Below are positions 25,145-34,903 of a stretch of 64,000 bases of DNA, piece after piece (the first letter of the stretch is position 1; each line of letters starts with the position of its first letter). The position numbers and the translations under genes were made by a program. Origin of the DNA: JBBDJB01 sp040880125 (GTDB lineage Bacteria > Planctomycetota > Planctomycetia > Pirellulales > JBBDJB01); NCBI GenBank assembly GCA_040880125.1, contig JBBDJB010000052.1, positions 186,001-250,000 on the forward strand, given 5' to 3'. Below the pieces are notes generated by a model. The model ran no database searches. It saw only the letters and a list, made by a program, of their open reading frames with translations, and had not been told where the DNA came from.

Positions 25145-28100
25145 CTACTGCGGGGCTTCGACTGTGACGGCCACGACCAAGGGCGCGGTAGCGTCCGGGC
25201 CTTTGACCAGCTCGATGTGGTCGATCGGCTCGGTGCGCTTCGGCTCGACTGCCAGGTATCGAACCTGGCTATTGCGGAGGCGGAAGGCCAGTTCCGAGCC
25301 GGGCACTTCATATCGCCCGATGTAGTCGGCGAAGTGGACGCCGTTGCGCAGCTCGTGATCTTCGGTCTGCCCGTCCTGGTAGACGATGCGGACGATCATC
25401 GAAACCGTGCCGTCCTCCTGCGGACCCTGGGCGGCCCAGCCGGCCACGCCGCTGAGCAGGTGAATTGCCCGGGCCGGCTGATGCACCGGCAGGCTCACCT
25501 CGCGCGGCATCCGCGGCGGGAACTCCCCCTGCGGACCGTAGAGCATGACCACATTCGGCACGCGGCCGTCCTGTGGATCGACCAATTGGAACGGCACCTC
25601 GCGATAGGTCTTGGGCGACCAGTCGGAGAAGATCAGCCTCTCCGCCGTGCTGCGCTCGTCGAAGAACATGCCGCGCACGCTGCTGATGCTGGCCACTTTG
25701 CGAAGATCGAGCGGCGTGTACCGGCCGCGGCTGGTGAGAAACTCCAACAGGTTCGCGATGTCGTCCTCGGTGACCTGCTTCTCGAAGCCCTCTGGCATGA
25801 CGGACTTGTTCGAGGCGAGTAGCTGGTCGATGTCGTCGCGAACGATGGCGTGCCGCTTGGCTTCGGTATCGATCAATTCGATCGACGTGCGGGTTTCCGA
25901 GGCGAGCATGCCGCTTTGAATCAGGCCGTCGAGCGTGACGACCGTGTAGGTGCGGAAGTTCGCCTCGACGCTGCGGCTGGGGTCGATGATGTGGGTGAGC
26001 AGCTCTTCCTTCGGGTGGACGGCCATGCCGGTCAGGTCCGGGCCGATGACAGTGCCTTCGCCGCTGTGCGTGTGGCACTTGCTGCACTCCTTGATGAACA
26101 CCTGCTTGCCGAGGGCGGCATCGCCGGTCCGCTCGGTCAGCGGCATCAGCCGGGCGAGTACTTCCGCGCGATCGGGGTTGGGCAGACTGCCGCCCTGCTC
26201 CAGCAGTTGCGAAGCGCGGCGGCGAATGCGGCGATCGGGATGCGCGGCCAGCGCCTGTTGTTGATCGAGCGAAAGGTCGCTCAGTTGCACGGCCCCGTCG
26301 GCGGCCGCTGTGAGCAGATCGCGGGTAGTTTCCGGGCGGGTCAACAGCACGCGCAGCGCCGCGGAGCGGACGGCGGGAGTCATGCCGGCGAGACGCTCGA
26401 TGACGGCGCCGCCCAGCCCTTCGGCCGTGCTTCCGCCTAGGGCTTCAATGAGTCCTTCGGCCAGCTCCGGCGTGGCTTGTGGCGTGACCTGGTCGAGCAC
26501 CTGACCGACGACCTTGGCGTCGCGCGGGAGGAACTCGACCAACTGCTCGGCGGCTTCCACCCGGGAGCGGGTCGCTTGCTGCTGGTCAGATAGGGTGGCG
26601 ACCAGGGAGGATGTGATGCGGTCGGCGTACTTCTCCAGCACGTCGGTGCCCCAGGCGTTGCCGAGGCGGATGAGTTGGCCCTGCGTGCCGGAGGGGATCC
26701 GCTCGACCAGGATGCCAAGCGCCGCGGCGGCCTCGTCGGAAATCTGTGCGGTATGGTCGCGGGGCCAGCCTTCGCTCAGCCCGGTTGCCAGGGCGGAGAT
26801 GTATACGGGATCCGCTTTGTCGAGCGCCGCCAGCAGGCGGCCGATCTGCTGGCCGTCCGGGCGGCTGCGGGCGACGTGTTCGGCCACGGTGGTGACGATC
26901 TCGAGCGTCCGCTCGTCGAGCTGCTGGGCGTCGGCCAGATAGGCGAGGGTGCGCGGTGCGTGTACAGCCGCGGCGCTGGTTAGGGCATCGGCGATCCAGC
27001 GGTCCTCGGTCGCGCCGGGCGACTTGAGTTGGTCGGCGACCGTCTTGGCAGCGTTGTCGCTTTCTTCTTGCACATCGGCCAGGGCCAACACGGCCGCGAG
27101 GCGCACCTGGGCGTCGTCGTCGGCCAGGATTTTGGAGTCGAGAACCGCCTGGAGAGAGTCTTCGCCTGGCGGAAGGACTTGCACCGCATTGCGGCGGACG
27201 CCCGCGGACGGATGAGCGAGCGCGGCAATGGCCGCCTGTGTCGCCTCGTCATTCGAGCGGTCCAGCGCACCCAGCCCTTGCAGCGTCCACAGGGCGTGGA
27301 TCGCGCCGACATTCAGCCCGATCGGGTCGACGCTCTGGTCCTTTACGAGTGCAATGAGCGCCGGCACCACGTCGTTCTCACCGCGCTCGACCAGCAGCCG
27401 CTGCGCGTGCCGCCGCCAAAGGAGGTTATCGTGCGCCAGGGCCTGCACCAGTTCTTCCGGGCTGGCGCCGGCCAGCGACATCGGCTCGGCCTCGGGTGCC
27501 TTGTCGTAGACGACGCGGTAGACGCGGCCGTGGGCCTTGTCGCGCAGGTCGGTTTCGTAGGCGTTGCCGCGTCCGTTGTCGAAGCCGGCCGGCGTGGGAT
27601 TGTGCTGTACGATGAAGTTGTACCAGTCGATCACCCAAACGTGCCCGTCGGGACCGACCTCGGCCATGATGGGGGCCGACCACTCGTCATCGCTGGCCAG
27701 TAGATTGAAGGGACTGTCCGACGTGAAGTCGCTGCCGTCGCGGTTGAGCACGAACGCGCCGACCAGGTGGCCGGTCGGGCCGTTGACGAACGAGACGCGG
27801 TTCCAGTACTCCTGCGGGTAGGCACGTGCCGTATAGAGCGCCTTGCCGGCGCCGGCCGTGTAGCCGCCATGCTGATCGACCTGGCGGACCTTCTCGGTGA
27901 TCGGATCGAACAGGTGATCCTCCGAGATCATCTGCAGCACCTGGGGCGACCAACCGGCGACGCGCTCGTAGTAGCGATTCGGGATGGGCATGTAGACGCT
28001 GGGGCAGCGGTTGGCGGTCGAGCCAAAGACGATGCCCTCCTCGCTGATGCCCAGCCCCCAGGTGTTGTTGTTGGTCGAGCGGAGGAATTCGATGTCCGAC

Positions 28101-29536
28101 CCGTCGGGGCGGAAGCGGAAGAACCCCTGGCGGAAGCCGGGATAGCGCGTGCCATCGGCCGCGACCGGACGCGAGTTGTTGTAGCCCTGCATGGCCCAGA
28201 TCCAGTTGTCCAGGCCGTAGTTGAAGTTGCTCACGATGCCGTGCGTGTCGCCGATCGACCAGCCGGAAAACAGCACGCGGCGCTCGTCGGCGCGGTCGTC
28301 GCCATCGGTGTCCTTCAGGTAAAGCGTCTCCCGGGCGTTTTGCACGATGGCCCCGCCGCGGTGGAAGGCGATGGCCGTGGGGATGCTCAATCCCTCGGCG
28401 AACACGGTGAACTTGTCCGCCCGGCCGTCGCCGTCGGTGTCTTCGCAAATGCGAATGCGGTCGCGGCCTTCGTTCTCGCGGGCAAGCTCATTGGGATAGT
28501 CGACGGTCTCGCAAACCCACAGCCGGCCGCGCTCGTCCCAGGTCATATAGATCGGCTTGCCCTGGAAGTCCGGCTCGCTGGCGAACAGCTCGACGTGAAA
28601 ACCCACCGGCGTGACGAAGTGCTTGATCGACTCCGCGGGCGGCAGCGGCTTTTGCATCATGTTGAGCGGCTCGTCCTGCCGGCCCCACTGCCGGCTGGGC
28701 GGATAGTTGGGGATCTTTGCGCCGACGTCGACGTACTCGAACGCGGCGATGTCGGTCCGCTTGGGCGTCATCTCCGGGACGGGAAACGCTGCCTGCGACT
28801 GATAGTCGGGCACAGCGCCGACGTCCTCGTCGGCTGCCCAGCGAATGCCGCGCTCCAGCAGGTTCTGAAAGCCTTCGTTCCCCCAGGTGCGATGATCGTG
28901 CCCCCAGGCGGTGTAGAAGACGCGTCCGTCGCCGTGCGTGCGCACCCAAGTCCACGGCTCGCGCTCGTCGCCGTCCACGCGATACGAAAGCACGGTGCGG
29001 TCCTTCTCATTGTGCAGATGGTGGACATACGTCTCGTCCCAGCTCTCGAAGCCGCCGAAGCCGCGCATGATCGGATGGTCCGGCTCGGTGATCTGCGTGG
29101 TGAACACGCCCGTGCCGTGCCGCTGGAATTGGGCACCTATCAGGGCAACGACCTCCGGCGAATTGCGGAAGCAGAACGAGGCGCAATGGATCGGCACGAA
29201 GCCGCCGCCGCCGGCGACGTAGTCGAGCAGGCCCTGGGCCGCGTCGGGGTCGATGCGGTCGATATTGGCGAACACCAGCAGGGCGTCGTATTTCTGCAGG
29301 TTTTCCAGCCGCACGTCCGCCAGGCTCTCCGTGTAGGTCAGCGCGATGTTTCGCTCCTCCAGCACCGGCGCAATCTGGCGAAAGCGGTCGGCCGGCCGGT
29401 GGGCCCCCCCGTCGCCGAGGAACAGCACGGAGAGCTGCTGGGGAGCCTCGTCCTGTGCTGCCGAAGGCGTGGTGGCCGCGCCGATCAGGACGCTAAGTAC
29501 TAGAGCAAGCGATGCGAGGAAGCGAGCTGGCGACAT
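25145..29536 (-). CDS. ThuA domain + PVC-type dehydrogenase + HEAT repeats + cytochrome c giant protein
   Basis: The 1463-residue protein begins with a signal peptide (LASLALVLSVLIGAATTPSAAQ). A ThuA-like trehalose-utilisation domain spans about residues 35-245 (LLVFANIDRIDPDAAQGLLDYVAGGGGFVPIHCA in part). A PVC-type membrane-bound dehydrogenase beta-propeller covers about 290-690, where FASEPDFQGKPIYMTWDERGRLWV is typical. HEAT-like repeats follow at about 690-1100. A c-type heme domain with CSKCH near residue 1150 and the likely axial Met in SVMPEGFE comes next, and then a beta-rich end. It is probably a secreted carbohydrate-oxidising electron-transfer protein. The family is expanded in planctomycetes; substrates are unknown. 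It is intact and has no close operon partner. Confidence 0.9.
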   Translation of the reverse strand: MSPARFLASLALVLSVLIGAATTPSAAQDEAPQQLSVLFLGDGGAHRPADRFRQIAPVLEERNIALTYTESLADVRLENLQKYDALLVFANIDRIDPDAAQGLLDYVAGGGGFVPIHCASFCFRNSPEVVALIGAQFQRHGTGVFTTQITEPDHPIMRGFGGFESWDETYVHHLHNEKDRTVLSYRVDGDEREPWTWVRTHGDGRVFYTAWGHDHRTWGNEGFQNLLERGIRWAADEDVGAVPDYQSQAAFPVPEMTPKRTDIAAFEYVDVGAKIPNYPPSRQWGRQDEPLNMMQKPLPPAESIKHFVTPVGFHVELFASEPDFQGKPIYMTWDERGRLWVCETVDYPNELARENEGRDRIRICEDTDGDGRADKFTVFAEGLSIPTAIAFHRGGAIVQNARETLYLKDTDGDDRADERRVLFSGWSIGDTHGIVSNFNYGLDNWIWAMQGYNNSRPVAADGTRYPGFRQGFFRFRPDGSDIEFLRSTNNNTWGLGISEEGIVFGSTANRCPSVYMPIPNRYYERVAGWSPQVLQMISEDHLFDPITEKVRQVDQHGGYTAGAGKALYTARAYPQEYWNRVSFVNGPTGHLVGAFVLNRDGSDFTSDSPFNLLASDDEWSAPIMAEVGPDGHVWVIDWYNFIVQHNPTPAGFDNGRGNAYETDLRDKAHGRVYRVVYDKAPEAEPMSLAGASPEELVQALAHDNLLWRRHAQRLLVERGENDVVPALIALVKDQSVDPIGLNVGAIHALWTLQGLGALDRSNDEATQAAIAALAHPSAGVRRNAVQVLPPGEDSLQAVLDSKILADDDAQVRLAAVLALADVQEESDNAAKTVADQLKSPGATEDRWIADALTSAAAVHAPRTLAYLADAQQLDERTLEIVTTVAEHVARSRPDGQQIGRLLAALDKADPVYISALATGLSEGWPRDHTAQISDEAAAALGILVERIPSGTQGQLIRLGNAWGTDVLEKYADRITSSLVATLSDQQQATRSRVEAAEQLVEFLPRDAKVVGQVLDQVTPQATPELAEGLIEALGGSTAEGLGGAVIERLAGMTPAVRSAALRVLLTRPETTRDLLTAAADGAVQLSDLSLDQQQALAAHPDRRIRRRASQLLEQGGSLPNPDRAEVLARLMPLTERTGDAALGKQVFIKECSKCHTHSGEGTVIGPDLTGMAVHPKEELLTHIIDPSRSVEANFRTYTVVTLDGLIQSGMLASETRTSIELIDTEAKRHAIVRDDIDQLLASNKSVMPEGFEKQVTEDDIANLLEFLTSRGRYTPLDLRKVASISSVRGMFFDERSTAERLIFSDWSPKTYREVPFQLVDPQDGRVPNVVMLYGPQGEFPPRMPREVSLPVHQPARAIHLLSGVAGWAAQGPQEDGTVSMIVRIVYQDGQTEDHELRNGVHFADYIGRYEVPGSELAFRLRNSQVRYLAVEPKRTEPIDHIELVKGPDATAPLVVAVTVEAPQ

Positions 29537-30022
29537 AGGTGGAATCCTGTACGTTAGCGCCGGGGAGATGTTATGGACGCATTGGGCGGCGAGGGCGGCG
29601 CGCGGTATCCGTGGGTCTGCCCAGAACGGGCCGCTTATTGAACCCTGTCGGGGCCTCTACGGACCGCAACGGGGGCAAAGAAGCGGCACCCTCGAAGGTG
29701 GCATTATAACCGCCCGGCGGGCAGAGATGCACGCTCCCACCGGGTGAATTCTTTCGCCAAGTAGAAGTTCAGACGTGGCACAGACATTCCTGTCTGTGCG
29801 TTTTGCCGGCGGCTCATTCGAATGCCCTGAGGGGCAGGCCGTACGGCACTATTTCGCTTTGCCTTGGCGGAACGTTCTTGGTAGGAAGCCCGCGAGCAGA
29901 GCAACCTGGGCTCGTCAATTCGATTCGCATAGCCAGGAATGTCTGTGCCACCACACGGGTGGGCTGCCGCTATTGTGGTGATTCTACACCCGGAATATCC
30001 GTGCCAGCGAGCGGTTTTAGGG
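29537..30022. repeat. Intergenic region with an inverted pair of the GTGGCACAG repeat
   Basis: GTGGCACAGACATTCCTG at 29775-29792 is matched exactly in reverse at 29934-29951 (CAGGAATGTCTGTGCCAC), enclosing 141 bases. The first arm is followed by TCTGTGC, so each half can also fold alone. It looks like a composite MITE-like unit between two minus-strand genes. The rest of the region, which includes the leader of the ThuA/PVC gene, shows no other feature. Confidence 0.8.
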
Positions 30023-30859
30023 TCAGTCCGCCGCTGGCCGCGGGCGGTTGCTCCAGTGCCCGGACGGATCGCTGCCGCTTACGATGACGCCCTTCTGATT
30101 CCAGTCCAGGTGCGCCCGGACGTCGGCGGCGCAATATCGCAAGGTCAAGCCGCAGCGGCGGCGTTCGGACCGGTTGGCCTCTGAACCGTGCAGCAACAGG
30201 TCGCTATGGATCGAGGCCTCGCCGGCCGCCAGCACATCGTCCACCGGCCGGCCGTACTGCTCGGCGTTCTCCACCGCCTGGTCGAGCACGCTGTGCTGGG
30301 CGGATTCGCTCGGCCGGTACGTGAGATGCCCGAAGTGGTGCGACCCGGCAATGAACCGCATGCAGGCGTTTTCGGTATCGGCATCGTCGATGGCCAGCCA
30401 GACGGTGACGGCTTTCGACGGAGTAAGCGGCCAATAGCTGGCGTCCTGATGCCAGGCGACGCTCTTGCCGTCGTGCGGCATCTTGCAGAAGAAGTGTGAG
30501 CCCCAGGCGACAATATTTTCGCCCAGCAGGTCCATTACCAATGCGACGATCCGCGGCTCGGTCAGCAGATCGTAGACGCGGCCGTACTTCAGGTGTGCCG
30601 AGCTGATCGAGTAGCTGTCGCCGCCGGCGGCGGAAACGCGATCAAGCAGCGCGTCGAAGTAGCCGCGAATCTCGTCGATTTCTTTGCGGCCGAAGATCGG
30701 TAGCGGACGAACGTAGCCGTCGCGGTTGAAGGCTTCTATCTGCTCGTTCGACAGCGCACGTGGCTCCGACGTGGTGGCAGGATGAAACCGCAGATCGCGC
30801 TCGATCGATTGCAGCTCGTCGCCCTGCGGGGTCGTGCGGAAGTCGGTTCGATCGGACAT
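30023..30859 (-). CDS. Phytanoyl-CoA dioxygenase family (PhyH) Fe(II)/2-oxoglutarate oxygenase
   Basis: The 278-residue cytoplasmic enzyme probably hydroxylates a small substrate using Fe(II) and 2-oxoglutarate. The facial triad is visible: HQD in SVAWHQDASYWPLTP gives the first His and Asp. The distal His lies in SIHSDLLLHGSEANRS, and an Arg soon after can bind 2-oxoglutarate. The start at 30859 (MSDRTDFRTT) is preferred over an upstream GTG-like extension that is hydrophobic and atypical. Related planctomycete genes are very numerous, so the substrate cannot be predicted. It stands alone. Confidence 0.9.
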   Translation of the reverse strand: MSDRTDFRTTPQGDELQSIERDLRFHPATTSEPRALSNEQIEAFNRDGYVRPLPIFGRKEIDEIRGYFDALLDRVSAAGGDSYSISSAHLKYGRVYDLLTEPRIVALVMDLLGENIVAWGSHFFCKMPHDGKSVAWHQDASYWPLTPSKAVTVWLAIDDADTENACMRFIAGSHHFGHLTYRPSESAQHSVLDQAVENAEQYGRPVDDVLAAGEASIHSDLLLHGSEANRSERRRCGLTLRYCAADVRAHLDWNQKGVIVSGSDPSGHWSNRPRPAAD

Positions 30860-31385
30860 CACAAGTTCTCGGAGATTTGCAAAAGAAAATACCAGTGTGA
30901 GCGAATACGGAGTAGACACATTTTAACGGTGTTAGGTTGCCATGTCCGGCGGCTGGCGCAGACTTCACTCGACGCGCGTTTACGCACATTCGGCGGCTCC
31001 GAGCCTCCTGGACGTTTCAGAAGCGTACTATGTCTCTCCACGGCCTCAACACATTCCGACGTCGCCGGGTCGAAGTGCCGTAGAAGGGGAACGGGGTCGA
31101 TGCAAACAAGCGGCTGATTCACTGCGAAACGCGATGCATTGTGCCGGCCGGATTTTCCACGCCGGAGTTTTTCAAAGAGAACGTGCATCGCAGCCCGGCT
31201 GCTAAGTCGTTGTTCAGAAAGAAAAAAGGTAAACCGCGGCGGACCCGAAAACATCTATCCGATACGAATGATTTGATTGGCGAGGATAATTAAGCGTCGA
31301 GCAATTTGCACGAATGCGATTCCGACAATATCCCGGAAACCTGAAAATGCGAGAAATGATTTTCTGCGACCATGCGAACGTCCAC
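30860..31385. other. AT-richer divergent intergenic region, no gene seen
   Basis: The region between the PhyH gene and the beta-propeller gene is clearly less GC-rich than most of the window. It may hold both promoters. Short frames here do not resemble proteins. The 3' end overlaps possible alternative starts of the beta-propeller gene (ATG at 31314, 31347 or 31356). Confidence 0.4.
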
Positions 31386-33170
31386 ATGCAAGATCATACT
31401 CGACGTTTTCGGACGCATCGCATTCTCCTGGCGTTGGCCCTGTGCATTCCTATCGCGACGGAATTGAAGGTTTTTGCAGAGGATCCGCCCGAGAGCAATC
31501 CGCCGCTGATAACTTCCTCCGATTGGCCTTGTTACAATCACGATGTCCTCGGTTGGCGATTTAACTCGGAGGAGTCGCATCTATCGCCAGAGAACGCTGT
31601 CGAACTGGTGGAGAAGTGGCGGTTTCCCGCGGCAACGTCGCCTGAGAAGATCGGGGCCGTTCACGCGACGCCAAGCGTCGTGAACGGCTACGTCTACTTT
31701 GGCACCGCGACTTTTCCGGCTTGTTACAAACTGAAGCCCGACGGTACACTCGCCTGGGTCTATCACACGAGAACGGGCGAAGCTTCGACGACAGACCTGC
31801 CTGAGGGCGGATTCAACCGAATCGAAGCGGAGAACGGGATTCTTACCTCCGCCCTGGTCACTCAGACAGGCGTCTACTTCGGCGATACGGCTGGTGTGTT
31901 TTATGCGCTCGATCGCTCGACCGGCAAAGAGCTATGGAAAGTCGACACGCGCGCCGAAGGTTTTCCCGGACATCATTCGCTCAACATCTTTAACGGGTCG
32001 GCAATACTGGCCGACGGAAAGGTGATTGTCGGAGGCGGCGGCTACGAACATCCGTACCCGCTCGACCCGGAGTATCCATGCTGTACGGGCCGCGGATTTG
32101 TCGTCGCCTTCCATCCCGCGACCGGGGAAGTCCAATGGAAGTATGACGTAGGAGAGAAGCCCGAATGGTTTGCGGAGCCCGTCGCGATCGAAGACTCGAA
32201 CGGGAAACACCTATTTAAATACGGTCCTTCCACAAGCTCCGTCTGGTCGACTCCCTCGTACGATTCGGAACGCAACACGATCTTCTTCGGTACCGACGTT
32301 CACAACTCTCCCCGCCGGCCGACCGAAGAGGACCCCCGCTACCACACGAAGTACTCGGCCGCCGTGATTGGCGTCGATGTCCAGTCGGGGCGCGAGAAGT
32401 GGGTCACCCAACTCAATGAGGGTGACATTTTCAATATGAGCATGGCGGGATACGACCCGAATACGGGACGCTATAAGGACTGCTCGATCGGCGATACGCC
32501 GAAAGTCCTTTCAATCGAGATCGACGGAAAACTGGAGAAGGTCGTCGGCGTCGGCTGTAAGAATGGCGGCTTCTATGTGCTCCACGCCAAGGACGGTGAG
32601 GTTCTCGCCAACACGCCCGTCTACGACGGACCACCGCAGTACCCGCTGGATCCCGAGCCGAGCCCGCGCATGATCGCCCCTCCGAGCCCCATCGGCGGAA
32701 TCCAGACTGGCTGCGCGACGGATGGTAGAAACGTATTTACCAACGGCATCGACTGGCTGCTGCTCAATACGAAGGAGCCGGGCTTACCGCGAGGAGGGCG
32801 AGTCGTTTGCGTCTCCGCGAGCCTGGCCGACGAACGCTGGCGTCACGAACGGCCGCAGCTCCGCACGCTGGCAAACCTATTCCAGAAGAGTGGCGACCCG
32901 GTGGGCGCCGGCATTGCGTTGGGCGGCGGACTCGCCTGTTTTACGACGACCGTCTCGGAGCAACTTGTCGTCCTTGATGCCGCTTCCGGAGCGACGCTCA
33001 AGCAGATTCCAATCGGTGCCGTCTGGAGCGGACCTTCGATTTCACGCGGCCGAATCTACGTGGGCACCGGCAGCATCCTGTTTTTCAAAAAGCAGATCAC
33101 CGGCACCATCTACTCGTTCGGTACTCCCGGCGATGACGAGGTCACCCGCCTGGGCGCGGGAACCGAATAA
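31386..33170 (+). CDS. Secreted PQQ-like beta-propeller protein
   Basis: The roughly 594-residue protein starts most plausibly at the ATG at 31386. From there a signal segment follows at once (RILLALALCIPIATELKVFAE). The rest is a multi-blade propeller like those of PQQ-dependent alcohol and polyvinyl-alcohol dehydrogenases. Blade motifs include ATPSVVNGYVYFGTA, FYALDRSTGKELWKVDT, GEVQWKYDVG and VLDAASGATLKQIPIG. It probably binds PQQ or acts as a scaffold in the periplasm. No heme site is seen. It has less biased codons and more A/T than its neighbours, and the start remains uncertain. Confidence 0.85.
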   Translation: MQDHTRRFRTHRILLALALCIPIATELKVFAEDPPESNPPLITSSDWPCYNHDVLGWRFNSEESHLSPENAVELVEKWRFPAATSPEKIGAVHATPSVVNGYVYFGTATFPACYKLKPDGTLAWVYHTRTGEASTTDLPEGGFNRIEAENGILTSALVTQTGVYFGDTAGVFYALDRSTGKELWKVDTRAEGFPGHHSLNIFNGSAILADGKVIVGGGGYEHPYPLDPEYPCCTGRGFVVAFHPATGEVQWKYDVGEKPEWFAEPVAIEDSNGKHLFKYGPSTSSVWSTPSYDSERNTIFFGTDVHNSPRRPTEEDPRYHTKYSAAVIGVDVQSGREKWVTQLNEGDIFNMSMAGYDPNTGRYKDCSIGDTPKVLSIEIDGKLEKVVGVGCKNGGFYVLHAKDGEVLANTPVYDGPPQYPLDPEPSPRMIAPPSPIGGIQTGCATDGRNVFTNGIDWLLLNTKEPGLPRGGRVVCVSASLADERWRHERPQLRTLANLFQKSGDPVGAGIALGGGLACFTTTVSEQLVVLDAASGATLKQIPIGAVWSGPSISRGRIYVGTGSILFFKKQITGTIYSFGTPGDDEVTRLGAGTE

Positions 33171-33327
33171 GTCACCGACGCCAAGATACGATTCAAGCAT
33201 GCTTCCCGATATCGGGCCGATCTTCCAAGGATCCCTAAACGACGCCCAAAGTGATTTGGCTCGATTGCGGGGCGCAGACCGTAGGGTGAGCGTCCCTGTC
33301 GGATGAGGCGTTCGCTAAAAAAACCGC

Positions 33328-34176
33328 TCATGCGATCGGCTCGAATGGGTGCGTCGTTACCTTCTGGTCGTCGATCACCAGCAGTGTTGAAGGCGGAATC
33401 TCCTCCCAGTGATCGCTGATGTGGTCCAGTGGCTCGGACAGTACGACGATGGCGTCGTCCGGAATCTCGGCCCGTTGGCCGCCGACCTCTTTCAAGGCGG
33501 TGGTCGAACGATTGTGAAACAGTGTCGGCGCTCGGTCGCCGGAGCCGTAGCGCACGGCGAAGATCCGCTGGCCGTCCGAAACCGCCACGGTCATCCGCAG
33601 CGGCGAGTCGCTGCCGGCCCCGCGGCCGACCGTCTCGACAAAGCCGGCCATCCGGGCCAGCGCCCGAGGTGGGTCGCGCACCAGACCAAACGTCAGTGCC
33701 AGATAAAACATCCGCTCCGAATCGGTCGAACCTTCCATTCTCGCGTACAGGTCGGCATCGACGGCGAGGTCGATGTCCCGCTTCACGGCCGCGAAGTTCG
33801 TGATGCTGCCGTTGTGTTGGAAGAGCCACTTCTCGAAGCGGAACGGGTGGCAGTTGGTGCGCTGGATGGCCGTGCCGCTGGAGGCGCGGACGTGCGCGAG
33901 AAACAGGCTCGATTGCGTGTGTTGGGCCAGGCTGCGGAGGTTATGGTCGTTCCAGGCGGGCTGGATATCGCGATAGACGCCCGGTTCATCCTGGTCGTTG
34001 TACCAGCCCAGGCCAACGCCGTCGCCGTTCATGAAGAAGGCTGCCTGCGATTGATCGTCCATGCCAGTGTGCAGCCGCTGTGAACGGCGACTCTGGTCGA
34101 TCAATGAATGCTCTGGCTTGAGCAACAGGCTATCCATGTAGATGGGCGAACCGGTATAGGCCAACCAACGGCACAT
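33328..34176 (-). CDS. Class II glutamine amidotransferase (YafJ/EgtC-like)
   Basis: The 282-residue protein begins MCRWLAYTGSPIYMDSLLL, with Cys2 as the N-terminal nucleophile after Met removal; this fixes the start at 34176. The Ntn-hydrolase fold is supported by GLGWYNDQDEPGVYRDI, FLAHVRASSGTAIQRTNCHPF and WLFQHNGSITNF. It releases ammonia or removes a gamma-glutamyl group. Members of this family are widely distributed and mostly of unknown substrate; EgtC acts in ergothioneine synthesis, but no egt genes are near. It converges with the beta-propeller gene. Confidence 0.9.
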   Translation of the reverse strand: MCRWLAYTGSPIYMDSLLLKPEHSLIDQSRRSQRLHTGMDDQSQAAFFMNGDGVGLGWYNDQDEPGVYRDIQPAWNDHNLRSLAQHTQSSLFLAHVRASSGTAIQRTNCHPFRFEKWLFQHNGSITNFAAVKRDIDLAVDADLYARMEGSTDSERMFYLALTFGLVRDPPRALARMAGFVETVGRGAGSDSPLRMTVAVSDGQRIFAVRYGSGDRAPTLFHNRSTTALKEVGGQRAEIPDDAIVVLSEPLDHISDHWEEIPPSTLLVIDDQKVTTHPFEPIA

Positions 34177-34380
34177 TGCAGAGACTCCGAGGGAATGTAG
34201 TGCTGCCGACCACATGGCCGGATCGCGGCACCGCTCTATTTTCCCCCACCGGCGGCCCCTGGCAAAGGGCATTTGACTGGGAACCGCCGCAGACTCCGGG
34301 GCGGCCGACGGCGCGACGCCGGGCGAGGTGCCTGTTATACTGCGCCCGGGAGTGGAGCTTCAGCCGCGCCGGCTGGCGCA

Positions 34381-34878
34381 GTGCCAACGCAAGATTCGCT
34401 TCGGGCCGCGGTGTTCATCACTTTTTGCTGGTTCGGGGGGACGATGTACTTCGAACGCGGCCGCGAGGTGCGGCTGCCGCTGGAGTACTCCGTGAGCTGC
34501 TCCCCGTTCGCACCTGCGACGTTGATTCAGCCGTGGTTCACTTGGGGACTTTTCGCGGTTTGGGTCGCAAGCATTTTTCTTGTCGTGCGACTGCGCGGCA
34601 GCGGCGCGCTTGCCCGATATTTTCTGTTTTCGGCCGTCGGCGTTGGCGCGATCGCCTGTGCGGTAGTGGCGATGTGGATGGATCGCTCGACCGGGATTGC
34701 ATTAGAGGCGGCGCTCGTCGTGGTGCCGTTGTTATTGGTCGTGTGGGCCATTTACACGGGTGTGATGGTGGCGGCCTTCGTGCAACTGGCCGCCGTGTTC
34801 ACCGAATGGGCCAACGGCTGTATCGGAAGAATCGGAAAGGGATCGCACGGGATCGCCGTGGGCCCGGAGCCGAAGTGA
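34381..34878 (+). CDS. Small multi-span membrane protein of unknown function
   Basis: The protein has four hydrophobic stretches: AVFITFCWFGGTMYF, FTWGLFAVWVASIFLVV, YFLFSAVGVGAIACAVVAMWM and a long ALEAALVVVPLLLVVWAIYTGVMVAAF (in part). It resembles no family I know. The GTG at 34381 gives 165 residues; an ATG at 34444 would lose the first stretch, and a longer frame to 34273 adds a basic unlikely tail. It lies between the amidotransferase (divergent) and the SPFH gene (convergent). Confidence 0.6.
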   Translation: MPTQDSLRAAVFITFCWFGGTMYFERGREVRLPLEYSVSCSPFAPATLIQPWFTWGLFAVWVASIFLVVRLRGSGALARYFLFSAVGVGAIACAVVAMWMDRSTGIALEAALVVVPLLLVVWAIYTGVMVAAFVQLAAVFTEWANGCIGRIGKGSHGIAVGPEPK

Positions 34879-34903
34879 CTGGCTGAGCCACGCGTGCCGG
34901 ACG

